DNA of 7,537 bases from Thermoleophilaceae bacterium (GTDB lineage: Bacteria; Actinomycetota; Thermoleophilia; Solirubrobacterales; Thermoleophilaceae), in contig JACCTJ010000258.1 in the NCBI GenBank assembly GCA_013812485.1, forward strand, positions 1 through 7,537, given 5' to 3'. Below the pieces are notes generated by a model. That model searched no databases, had not been told where the DNA came from, and saw nothing but the letters and a program-made list of their open reading frames with translations. Below, in pieces: positions 1 through 6,030 of this stretch. Each line of letters begins with the position of its first letter. Position 1 is the stretch's first letter. Both the position numbers and the translations under genes were made by a program.

Positions 1-1
1 G

Positions 2-127
2 GACGAGCTGGCGGACCCCTCCGCCTGGTCGGATCCCGAGCGCTCGGCCTCCTCCTCCGAGCGCCACGCCGGCGTCAAGCGCCAGGTCGAGGAGGCCTAC
101 GCGCGGCTGGAGGCAGCCGGTGCCTAA
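2..127 (+). CDS. C-terminal end of a probable ABC-F family ATPase (partial)
   Basis: The reading frame is open from the window edge to a TAA at 125-127, giving about 41 residues that begin DELADPSAWSDPER and end in RQVEEAYARLEAAGA. The pattern 'LADPSxxSDPER..., charged helix, AYARLE' resembles the C-terminal coiled-coil tail of ABC-F proteins (Uup/EttA-like, ribosome-associated ATPases), where a helical pair follows the second nucleotide-binding domain. Only the tail is present, so no Walker or signature motif can be checked. The family call rests on this tail alone. Another protein with a charged C-terminal helix is possible. A hairpin starts four bases after the stop. Confidence 0.55.
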   Translation, partial: DELADPSAWSDPERSASSSERHAGVKRQVEEAYARLEAAGA

Positions 128-130
128 TTT

Positions 131-173
131 GCCGAGACGCCAGAGCGCCGCCTCACCCCGTCGGCGTCACGGC
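131..173 (+). terminator. Terminator-like hairpin after the ABC-F-type gene
   Basis: GCCG (131-134) and GACGCC (136-141) pair with GGCGTC (163-168) and CGGC (170-173). This gives ten base pairs interrupted by one A-A mismatch, closing a 21-base loop. It begins four bases after the stop codon of the upstream gene. There is no T-run after it, so it is not a classical intrinsic terminator. U-poor hairpins are common at gene ends in high-GC bacteria. Confidence 0.4.
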
Positions 174-236
174 GAAGGCATCGAGTGCCGCTCACTTGCT
201 AGCCACCGCGGGAGTTCGGCTGACTCAGCATTACCA

Positions 237-283
237 AGTCAGAGGAGCTACAGGCCTTCTAAACTGGCGAGGCGAGTCCTGGG
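237..283 (+). repeat. Decayed upstream copy of the tRNA-Trp-like sequence
   Basis: This stretch aligns base for base with 313-366. The first 34 positions match at 25 sites, including AGTC, CAGG and AAACxGGCGA. A gap of about seven bases follows where the T-arm 5' strand is missing, and then an 11-base block CGAGTCCTGGG (273-283) is identical to 356-366. The copies begin 76 bases apart, about one tRNA length. It may be a second tRNA relic or an old tandem duplication. The deletion in its T-arm rules out a functional tRNA. Confidence 0.5.
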
Positions 284-373
284 CCGTGAGCTCGACTGAC
301 TGAGGAACAACGAGTCGGAGAAGTTGCAGGTGTCCAAAACCGGCGATTCCAGGTTCGAGTCCTGGGTGCCCCG
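281..373 (+). pseudogene. Degenerate tRNA-Trp(CCA)-like gene
   Basis: The 3' half has exact class I tRNA geometry. The anticodon stem is CAGGT (327-331) with ACCGG (339-343), with one A-G mismatch. The 7-base loop GTCCAAA (332-338) carries anticodon CCA. A 5-base variable loop follows (344-348). The T-arm is perfect: CCAGG, loop TTCGAGT, CCTGG (349-365). Then come seven acceptor bases, GTGCCCC, and a G discriminator at 373. TCCAAAACCGG is typical of bacterial tRNA-Trp. The 5' half is poor: GGGCCGT (281-287) pairs only weakly with the acceptor 3' strand, GCTC (290-293) could be the D-stem, and about 13 extra bases lie in the D region plus four before the anticodon stem. No CCA is encoded. It reads as a broken tRNA or an integration scar. 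Confidence 0.5.
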
Positions 374-399
374 CTTCCCAGCCGCGTCGTGACAGCTGA

Positions 400-429
400 G
401 CTCCGTGCGTGTCGCCTACGTCACGGAGC
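400..429 (+). promoter_or_regulatory. Strong hairpin upstream of the oxidoreductase
   Basis: GCTCCGTG (400-407) pairs perfectly with CACGGAGC (422-429). Inside it CGT (408-410) can pair with ACG (418-420), leaving T421 bulged and a 7-base loop. It lies 27 bases after the tRNA-like 3' end and 30 bases before the ATG at 460. It could therefore be the old terminator of the tRNA-like gene, or a leader element of the downstream operon. No T-run follows directly, so the role is undecided. Confidence 0.4.
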
Positions 430-459
430 GTCGCTGAGTCGTTTGCTTATCCTCGCGCG

Positions 460-1669
460 ATGCGCGTCGCCGTTCTCGGAGGAGGCCTCCAAGGGGCGTG
501 CGTGGCCATGGAGCTCGCCGCTCGGGGCATCGCCGTGGATCTCTCGAGGCTCGCGAACGGTGCCTGACGCGCGCCTCGGCGCAGAACGAGGGCAAGGTCC
601 ACCTCGGCTACGTCTACGCCAACGACCCGACGCTGAGCACAGCGCGGACGATGGTCCGAGGCGGTCTCAGCTTCGCGCCGTTCCTGCGCCGGTGGTTGGG
701 CGAAGCGATCGACTCGGTGCCGGTCTCGCGACCCTTCAACTACGTAGTGCACCGGGCCAGCCTGCTGAGTCCACGCCAGGTCGAGGCCCACCTGCTTGCC
801 TGCCACGACTGGCGCTGGAGGAGGGGGATGGGGCGACGGTCGACTACCTGGGGGCCGACCCCCGCGTCGCCCCCGCTCGGATGGGCCGACGAGAGTTGCG
901 CGACCTCTACGATCCGGACGCGGTCAGCGCCGCCTTTCGCACCTCGGAGGTCGGCATCGATCCCGAGGCGCTGGCCGGCCTGGTGCGCGACCGCCTGAAC
1001 GACGATCCGGCGATTCGCTGCCGCCTGCTCACGCACGTGAAAGGGGTGGAGCGCAACGGCAGCGGCCTCGACGTCGAGTTCGAGAACGGAGCTGGTCCGG
1101 GGCGCGAGCGCTACGACCAGATCGTCAACGCTCTGTGGGACGGCAGGCTCGCCGTAGACCGGACGGTAGGGCTCGAACCGCCGCGTCCGTGGATGTGGCG
1201 CATGAAGCATTTCGTGCGACTCCGCGCCCCCGGCGCGGCCGTGCCGTGCAGCACCATCGTGCTCGGTGCATTCGGCGACGTGGTCGTCTACCGCGGCCAG
1301 GACCTCTATCTGTCCTGGTACCCCGCGGGCATGAGGGACATCTCGATCGAGCTCGAGCCCCCGAGATGGCCGAGCGCGTCCGAGGGCGGGTTCTCGGGCG
1401 AGATCCGCGACCAGATCCTGGATGGACTCGCGGCCATCGTCCCCGCGGTGGGCCGGCTCCCCCTCGACGCCGACGCCGTGTCTGTTAAGGGAGGGGTTAT
1501 CTTCGCCTGGGGTGAGACGGACATCGACGACCCTGACAGCGGGTTGCACGAGCGTCACGCGATCGGCACCCGCTCCAGCGAGGGCTACCACTCGATCGAC
1601 ACGGGCAAGCTCACCATGGCCCCTCTGTTCGCTCAGGTCGCGGCCGACAGGGTCCTCGGGATGGCGTGA
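460..1669 (+). pseudogene. FAD-dependent oxidoreductase (DAO-like), two frameshifts
   Basis: From the ATG at 460 the protein starts MRVAVLGGGLQGACVAMELA, a beta-alpha-beta FAD-binding start with a GxGxxG-type motif. The frame breaks near 543-547, where restoring one T turns CTC-TCGAG into CTC-TTC-GAG (Leu-Phe-Glu, the expected 'VDLFEA' that ends the Rossmann unit). It continues as RERCLTRASAQNEGKVHLGY until about 808-812, where a second one-base loss moves it to the third frame (LALEEGDGATVDYLG), which stays open to TGA 1667-1669. The C-terminus EGYHSIDTGKLTMAPL resembles the second FAD-contacting segment of this fold. Repaired length is about 403 residues, plausible for the D-amino-acid-oxidase/DAO superfamily. 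The substrate is unknown. The stop overlaps the GTG start of the next glycosyltransferase, so the two were co-translated, suggesting a sugar or glycan-linked role. No clear Shine-Dalgarno precedes the ATG. The breaks may be real decay or sequencing error. Confidence 0.7.
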
Positions 1670-2637
1670 GCGGCGGCGAGGAGGTGACGCTCGGAGTTCC
1701 GGTCCATCGCGGCCGTGATTTCGTGGCCGAGACGCTCGGGTCGATCTGCGACCAGACCCATCGCGATCTGCGGGTGCTGATCTCGGTCGACGGGCCGGAT
1801 CCCGAGTCCGAAGAGGCGTGCCGCCCCTTCCTCGACGACACGCGGTTTCGCATGGTCGTACAGCCGCAGAACCTCGGCTGGGCGCAGAACATCAGCTGGT
1901 TGATGGAACAGGTTGAGACGCCCTTCTGGTGCTACCAGCAGCAGGATGACCTGCTCGATCCGCGCTACCTCGAGACGCTCGTTGACCACGCTCGGACGGC
2001 GCCGAAGGCCTCGATCGTCTACTGCGACATCGAGACCTTCGGCGACAAGCAAGGGACGATCACCCAGCCCTCGCTGACGGGCACGCCGTTCGCGCGCCAG
2101 ATGATCCAGTTGGTCGGGCGGCACTCCGCCGTCGCGTTCCGGGGCCTCACTCGCCTCGACGCCCTGCGTCGAGTGGGAGGGGTCCCCACCAACGAGATGG
2201 ACTGCTTCTCGTGCGATACCGCGTGGGTGTCCGCGGCCGCCCGGTACGGCGAGCACCACCGCGTGCCCGTCTCGCTCTATCTCAAGCGCTATCACCCTGG
2301 GCAGGTGCACCCTGGATGGGCGAGGTGGCCTGAGGAGCGCCGCGTGCGGGCGTGGGTGGTCCATTGCGCCGACCTGCTCGACCAGGCGATGGCCACCGAC
2401 GCCGGCCAGTCGGAGCGGCGGCTGCTGTGGACGGCGGCGGCCGAGCGTGTGGTGTCCAACCGGGCCCGACCGGGGTACCTGCCGGATTCGAGCCTCTCGA
2501 CCGTCGGCCGGGAAGACCTGCTCGAGTCCTTTCTGTCCTATGTGCGTGACGAGCGCTCCGTGGACCTCCCACGCCTGCTCGGCGCGCGTTGGCGGCAGAT
2601 CAGGCGCTGGGCGCGCGAGCTCTCGCTGCCGCGGTGA
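1666..2637 (+). CDS. Glycosyltransferase, GT-A fold, family-2-like
   Basis: A 323-residue protein that probably transfers a sugar from a nucleotide-sugar donor to a glycan acceptor at the cytoplasmic face of the membrane. The N-terminus has the GT-A pattern VTLGVPVHRGRDFVAETLGSI (about 7-27), then SVDGPD with Asp42 as the usual nucleotide-binding acid, and NLGWAQN (69-75). QQDD at 92-95 stands in the place of the metal-binding DxD motif, followed by the family-like LLDPRYLETL. The C-terminal third is helical and basic, ending in RRWARELSLPR, with no membrane segment. The start is GTG at 1666, which overlaps the upstream TGA as GTGA. This is typical translational coupling and explains the lack of its own strong ribosome binding site. 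The frame is clean throughout, unlike its neighbours. Donor and acceptor cannot be told from sequence. Confidence 0.85.
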   Translation: MSGGEEVTLGVPVHRGRDFVAETLGSICDQTHRDLRVLISVDGPDPESEEACRPFLDDTRFRMVVQPQNLGWAQNISWLMEQVETPFWCYQQQDDLLDPRYLETLVDHARTAPKASIVYCDIETFGDKQGTITQPSLTGTPFARQMIQLVGRHSAVAFRGLTRLDALRRVGGVPTNEMDCFSCDTAWVSAAARYGEHHRVPVSLYLKRYHPGQVHPGWARWPEERRVRAWVVHCADLLDQAMATDAGQSERRLLWTAAAERVVSNRARPGYLPDSSLSTVGREDLLESFLSYVRDERSVDLPRLLGARWRQIRRWARELSLPR

Positions 2638-2708
2638 CGACAACGGGGCGGTGGGCGCCTGGCTCGCCCCCCCGGTCTTCGAGGGCTGTCGCTTTCCGCC
2701 GGGAAGGT

Positions 2709-3343
2709 TCAAGTGCGTCGGCCGGAGGCGGTCGTCGCCACGCGGCGCGCCCCGGCTAGCGCTCGGTAGACCCGCGACGAGCGGATCTCGCCGGAGCTTG
2801 GGCCGAAGCTGCTGGCTCTGCCGGGCGCTCGCGGGCGAGCTCGTCCGCGAGCTCTCGGGCGTGCGCTTGTCCTCCTCGAGGCGTCCTTCGAGAACACCTA
2901 TGCGGTTGCCTTTCCTCTTCGCGTTGCGCTCGTGGGCCCAGGCGATCCGCAGGAGTCGTCCCATCTCCTCGGCCTCGGTCGGGCCGGTGCGCGACGAGGT
3001 GGGCCGTGTAAGGAGCCCGACGACCGCTCGGCGTGCGCCAAGACGTTATGGTGTCGACGTGCCAGCTCTCGGTTGTCCGCGCCCATCTTGGGGCTGTGGT
3101 TCGCGAGGTCGCGCAGCAAGCGGTCGCGATCGATCGGGCCGAGCCCGCTGCGGCCGGTGAAGCCGCCCGCCTCGAGCCGCGTCCAGGTCGACGGCGTTAC
3201 CCAGCCGTCGCCGCCCGCGTGGTCGTATACGTACGCGGCTCGGCCCGCCGCCATGGCTTCGATCACGCAGCGGCCGTAGCCTGCGACGATGTCGGCGTCG
3301 GCGGTCGCCCCGGAGGGGTCGATGTTCCTGCCGGCCTGCAGCC
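2709..3343 (-). pseudogene. C-terminal part of a GT-B glycosyltransferase, truncated and frameshifted
   Basis: Reading on the minus strand from 3343, the first segment is LQAGRNIDPSGATADADIVAGYGRCVIEAMAAGRAAYVYDHAGGDGWV. The GYGRxVxEAMAAGRAAYVYD pattern is the donor-binding part of GT-B (family 1/4) glycosyltransferases. The segment continues through IDRDRLLRDLANHSPKMGADNRELA to about HHNVLAHAER. The sense then moves to another frame (EAEEMGRLLRIAWAHERNAKRKG, LEGRLEED), then to the third (RELADELARER), and returns to the first for EIRSSRVYRALAGARR and a stop at 2709-2711. Each change equals a one-base loss. The N-terminal acceptor domain is missing because IRR of IS66-A abuts at 3344, and it is not found on the far side of that element. 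The gene converges with the upstream glycosyltransferase, leaving about 70 bases between them. Confidence 0.65.
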
Positions 3344-3386
3344 GTAACCGTTCACGGGGCATCGCCATCCTGAGGGCGATTCCTCC
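3344..3386 (-). repeat. IRR of IS66 copy A
   Basis: Right terminal inverted repeat, starting GTAACCGTTCACGGGG on the plus strand and ending in GATTCCTCC. It pairs with the left repeat ending at 4922, with 33 of 43 positions matching. It directly truncates the minus-strand glycosyltransferase remnant. Confidence 0.8.
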
Positions 3387-3397
3387 ATGGCTCCGGA

Positions 3398-4856
3398 TCA
3401 GCCAGGAGCCAGCGACGGCGCCGACCGTCCCTCGTGAGCCGCGCTCGCCGCATCGATCAGGAAGGCGAGCGGCGAGCGCCCCTGCAGGCGGCAGCTCTCG
3501 CGCACCGAGCAGATCCGCTCGACCCAGCGGCTGCCGCGATCGGACTGGGTGCCGAACTGGGTCTTTCGCATGATCACGGCGTGGCGGAGCGCGCGTTCGG
3601 CGGCGTTGTTGGTCGGCTCGACGCCTCGGACCTCGCAGAGGGTCCACAGCGCCTCGTACTCGTCCACCAGCCCGGCGCACAAGCGCGCGGTCCGTTGGCG
3701 GCGCCCGCGCGAGCCCTTGCCGAGCAGCGCCTCGATCCGCTCGCGAAGCGGCGCCAGGCGCCCCTGAAGCCAGGCGAGGTCGCGGCCCTGCTCCAGGTAG
3801 GTCCGATGAGCGGCGACGATCCGCGACCCGATCGTCCGGGGACCTCGCGGGCCGCTCTGAGAAGCTCGCGCCCGAGCTTGCCCGCCGCGCCGGAGCGCTC
3901 GGAGATCTCGCTCAGCCGGCGGATGACGTGAGCCCAGCAGAGCTGCTGGTGGAGGAGCTCGAGGAGGTGATGGCCGGCGTAGCGGTCCGAGACGACGAAG
4001 CCGCCGAAGTCCTCGCCGAGTAGCTCCTTGGCGGCGGCCTTCGAGCGCGAGGGGTCGACCCGGTAGCAGGCGTGAAGCGCCGAGGCGGCGAGCCACAGCC
4101 ACTGCTGGGCGCCCCGAAGGCGCCAGCCCGTCTCGTCGGCGTGGACCACCTCGGCCTGGCGCACGGCCTCGCGAAGCTCGGCCCACGGGTCCGCCAGGAT
4201 CGCGCTCATCCGCATGATCGTGCGATCGACCGCGCCGGTCGAGATCGCGACGCCGAAGATCTCCTCGGCGATGAGGGCGACCTGGCGGCGCGAGAGGCGG
4301 TAGACGCCCGCGAGCGTGGCGAGGTGGGCCTGAAGCCGCGGCCCGAAGGCCGAGCCCGACACCCCCGCGGGCAGCTCGGCGAGCTGAGAGCGCGCGCATC
4401 CCGGCCAACAGAGCCTCAAGCGGCGATGCTCGAAGACGAGCGGACGGATCGATGGCAGCTCGGAGGCCTGGTGGCGAAGCGGCTCGCCGAGGCGCTCCTC
4501 GGAGGGTCGAAGCGATGCCCGCAGCCCGCGCACTCGCCCGCCAGGTGCTCGAAGCGCCGGTCGACTCGCTCGGGCGCGGCGAGCTCGCGGCTCTTTCCCT
4601 CGTGGCCGGGTTGGCCGCCGGGCTTTCGCGAGGAGGCCTTGAAGTGCTTGCGGGCCACGGCGCGGCGCTCGGCACGGGTCCTCGGCGGATCCTGGGAGGG
4701 CGGCGTCGAGCTGTTCTCGGAGCTGCGCCCGAGCTGGCGGCGGAGCTCCTCGACCTCGGTGCGAAGCGCAGCCACCTGCTCGATCAACTGCGCGGCGAGC
4801 TCTCGCGCCGGCTCCCCGCCAGCGAGAGCGACCGCCTCGGCGTCCTCGCGCCGCAC
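3398..4856 (-). pseudogene. tnpC: IS66-family transposase (TnpC), frameshifted copy
   Basis: A DDE transposase relic closely related to the intact transposase at 6046-7482. It begins at GTG 4856 (VRREDAEAVALAGGEPARELA), with the IS66 leucine-zipper-like coil, then NSSTPPSQDPP and the zinc-finger start CAGCGHRFDP. A one-base loss near 4504 breaks the frame in the FDP-SEERLGEPL region. The second frame carries the catalytic core (VVHADETGWRLRG, VVSDRYAGHH). A 20-base insertion at 3822-3841 breaks it again after AAREV. The third frame gives the C-terminal part with PTNNAAERALRHAVIMRKTQFGTQ, including the catalytic Glu, and stops at 3398-3400. One zinc-finger CxxC is altered (CWPGC instead of CPRC). 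Two breaks and the finger change make activity unlikely, although its ends could be mobilised in trans by copy B. Confidence 0.85.
3815..3841 (-). other. 20-base quasi-palindromic insertion inside IS66-A transposase
   Basis: Compared with copy B, bases 3822-3841 are extra. They sit between the codons for AAREV and IVAAHR. The extra segment contains GATCGTC (3830-3836), the exact reverse complement of the resident GACGATC (3815-3821), with eight bases between them. This looks like a template-switch insertion that copied a nearby segment in inverted form. It shifts the transposase frame. Confidence 0.6.
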
Positions 4857-4879
4857 ACGCGAGAGATTCCATTCACCGG

Positions 4880-4922
4880 GGAGGAATCCTCCTCACGGCG
4901 GCGACGGGGCGTGAACGCTTAC
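4880..4922 (-). repeat. IRL of IS66 copy A
   Basis: Left terminal inverted repeat, read on the minus strand from 4922 as GTAAGCGTTCACG and continuing to GAGGAGGATTCCTCC. It lies upstream of the transposase start and includes the GAGGA-GGAT-TCCTC hairpin also found in copy B. It abuts the truncated IS110 transposase. Confidence 0.8.
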
Positions 4923-5136
4923 CGGTGCGCGAGGGATCGATCCCGAAGCCCATCGGTTCGGCCTCATAGACCGCGCGCACCGGCCGTTCCAGTCGCTCGA
5001 GGAACCCAACCACCACCGCGCTCGGCGCGCCGCGCAAGCGCTCCAGGCGCCGCTCGCCGCTCCTTGGATCGAGGACCGCCGCAACCGTTTGCGCCTGATG
5101 CACGTCGAGCCCTACCAGCGCCATACTCTCCGACAT
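4923..5136 (-). pseudogene. IS110-family transposase, N-terminal fragment
   Basis: The start is ATG at 5136 (minus strand), with GGGAGGT at 5144-5150 as a good ribosome binding site. The visible protein is MSESMALVGLDVHQAQTVAAVL, then RLRGAPSAVVVGFLERLERPVRAVYEAEPMGFG. LDVHQ with Asp11 and the YEA(E/G)P(M/T)G region with Glu58 match the first two acids of the RuvC-like DEDD centre of IS110-family recombinases. The family is usually 330-450 residues, and here only about 71 codons remain before IRL of IS66-A at 4922. The rest of the gene is absent from the window, including past the other end of the IS66 element. It could be an IS110 or IS1111 group member. The structured leader favours the IS110 group. 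Confidence 0.75.
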
Positions 5137-5230
5137 GGTCGGCACCTCCCATAGCTGGGGTGTCGGCTCCGGGACCACCCCGGCGCCCAGCCCCCGCACA
5201 TCTATGCGCGGGGTGCCGGGCGACTTTGGC
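5137..5230 (-). ncRNA. Candidate IS110 bridge-RNA region (leader of the truncated transposase)
   Basis: In IS110-group elements a structured bridge RNA is encoded in the non-coding left end just before the recombinase gene. Here the same place holds two consecutive hairpins. The first has a perfect arm, CCCCGCACA (5192-5200) with TGCGCGGGG (5205-5213) around TCTA, allowing one G-T pair in the transcript. The second is GGGGTG (5157-5162) with CACCCC (5176-5181) around a 13-base interior that could act as an internal loop. No guide assignment is possible because the element's right end and target are missing. The outer limit at about 5230 is a guess. Confidence 0.35.
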
Positions 5231-5289
5231 TCAAGCGCCGAGCGACCGATGCTCCATAGGGTCTAGCCAGAGCAGAAGATCACGACACA

Positions 5290-5298
5290 GGAGGAGAG
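5290..5298 (+). promoter_or_regulatory. Ribosome binding site of the cupin gene
   Basis: GGAGGAGAG lies just upstream of the ATG at 5301. It is a strong purine-rich Shine-Dalgarno-like run and decides this start over the much longer in-frame open stretch that extends upstream through the IS elements. Confidence 0.7.
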
Positions 5299-5300
5299 CC

Positions 5301-5672
5301 ATGCCAAAGGCGTCCAAGCAAAGCGCTTCAGAGACAGAGACGCTTGAGGGATACGAGGGCCATTTCGAGCACTTTGCCGGCGGCTACACCGTCGGGTTCG
5401 AGACGTATACGCAGGACGCCGACCTGAGCCCCTTCTTCAAGGGACTTCCCGACGACCGCTGCCAGGCGGCGCACTGGGGCTATGTGATCAGGGGGAAGGT
5501 CGCCTACCACTTCGACGATCGCGACGAGGTCTTTGAGGCGGGCGAGGCCTACTACGCGCCGCCAGGACATACACCGGAGATCTTCGCCGGAACTGAGGTC
5601 GTTGAATTTAGCCTGACGAAGGAGTTGCAAGAGACGATGGACGTCGTCACCAAGAACATGGAGGCGAGTTAG
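5301..5672 (+). CDS. Small single-domain cupin protein
   Basis: A 123-residue intact protein starting MPKASKQSASETETLEGYEG. The core is a cupin beta-barrel pattern: AAHWGYVIRGKVAYHF (about 56-71) stands for motif 1, with His58 and His70 as possible metal ligands. GEAYYAPPGHTPEIFAGTEVVEFS (81-104) gives motif 2, with Gly81, Pro87, Gly89 and His90. The full classical HxH set is not present, so metal binding is uncertain. The C-terminus is helical (TKELQETMDVVTKNMEAS). There is no signal peptide, so it is probably cytoplasmic. Reaction and ligand are unknown. Such short cupins are often small-molecule sensors or isomerase/dioxygenase-like enzymes. It is the only undamaged non-IS gene between the two IS66 elements, and the IS110 fragment points away from it with only about 150 bases between the starts. 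Its promoter may thus have been replaced or affected by the IS110 left end. Confidence 0.8.
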   Translation: MPKASKQSASETETLEGYEGHFEHFAGGYTVGFETYTQDADLSPFFKGLPDDRCQAAHWGYVIRGKVAYHFDDRDEVFEAGEAYYAPPGHTPEIFAGTEVVEFSLTKELQETMDVVTKNMEAS

Positions 5673-5979
5673 GGCCGGAAGGGTCGAAGGTGAACGCGCA
5701 GTCGGGAGAAAAGCCGCCGTGGAGCAAGGCGTGTGGCCCTCGGGCGTCTCGAGCAGCGCGTGCTCGCGGACCACATGTCGGATGTGTCGGCGTTGCCCCG
5801 GGGAGGCTCGCTGGCTGGTTGCCCGGAACCGAGTAGCTGCCGGCCGGCGTCGCGTAGTCCCAGAGGCGCGATTGGTCGTCGCGCGTGTATCCCCAGTAGA
5901 GCACCTTCGTCGTGTTGGGAAGCAGCACCGAGTGCGTGAACACGGCTAACAGCCCGCCGAGAAACAGGCCGGCGAGCGC
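5673..5979 (-). pseudogene. Kelch/galactose-oxidase-like protein fragment, truncated and frameshifted
   Basis: On the minus strand, reading inward from the IS66-B edge, the frames together spell a hydrophobic stretch (ALAGLFLGGLLAVF). HSVLLPNTTKVLYWGYTRDDQSRLWDYATPAGSY follows. Next come GNADTSDMWSA, EHALLETPEG and LLHGGFSPDCAFTFDP. The repeating 'H..LLp.gkVLyw, ...D.ws..h.lLe.peG..llhGG' sense is that of kelch repeats in galactose-oxidase-like secreted proteins. The three frame changes all have the phase of a one-base loss: a G in a G-run near 5808, a C near 5785, and a third near 5750. IRL of IS66-B cuts the N-terminal side at 5980. The C-terminal side runs out near the cupin stop, so only about 100 residues of a much longer protein remain. 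Antisense overlap with the cupin end is not counted. Confidence 0.5.
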
Positions 5980-6010
5980 GTACGCGTTCACGGGGTGTCG
6001 CCAGGCTGAG
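5980..6010 (+). repeat. IRL of IS66 copy B
   Basis: Left terminal repeat beginning GTACGCGTTCACGGGG and ending CTGAG. It matches IRR at 25 of 31 positions, including the block CGTTCACGGGG and the block GTCGCC. Confidence 0.82.
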
Positions 6011-6030
6011 GAGGATTCCTCTCCCGTGAA
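5987..6030 (+). promoter_or_regulatory. Nested hairpin in the IS66-B transposase leader
   Basis: TTCACGGG (5987-5994), which is inside IRL, pairs perfectly with CCCGTGAA (6023-6030). Within it GAGGA (6008-6012) pairs with TCCTC (6017-6021) around GGAT. The outer 3' arm ends inside the purine-rich AAAGGA (6029-6034) that precedes the ATG at 6046. A transcript entering from outside the element would contain the whole structure and could have reduced transposase translation. Copy A keeps the inner hairpin exactly and a shortened outer arm (TTCAC/GTGAA). Confidence 0.45.

Larger units (their letters stand above)
3344..4922 (-). mobile_element. IS66-family element, copy A (decayed)
   Basis: The element is 1579 bases long and read on the minus strand. 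Its tips are GTAACCGTTCACGGGG at 3344 and, on the minus strand from 4922, GTAAGCGTTCACG. IS66-family ends start with GTAA. The terminal repeats agree at 33 of 43 positions when extended inward to GATTCCTCC. It carries one transposase ORF and no tnpA or tnpB, as in the ISBst12 subgroup. The 8 bases outside each end, CTGCAGCC (3336-3343) and CGGTGCGC (4923-4930), are not a target duplication. Flanking genes also do not match: a glycosyltransferase remnant lies on one side and an IS110 fragment on the other. Confidence 0.85.

Noticed and set aside
281..373. Functional tRNA-Trp
   Set aside because: The acceptor stem has a mismatch and wobble pairs, the D region contains about 13 extra bases, and four more precede the anticodon stem. 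Only the 3' half is canonical.
740..1591. Long minus-strand open frame opposite the oxidoreductase
   Set aside because: High-GC antisense shadow. The plus strand carries the recognisable oxidoreductase segments, and the minus-strand product shows no family pattern.
1633..2964. 443-codon minus-strand open frame opposite the glycosyltransferase
   Set aside because: Most of it is the complement of the well-supported plus-strand glycosyltransferase. Only its first part (above about 2780) is real, as one frame of the broken GT-B remnant.
4452..5672. A 406-residue version of the cupin with a long N-terminal extension
   Set aside because: The extension is Arg/Pro/Ala-rich antisense of IS66-A and the IS110 fragment. 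The ribosome binding site at 5290-5298 supports the start at 5301.
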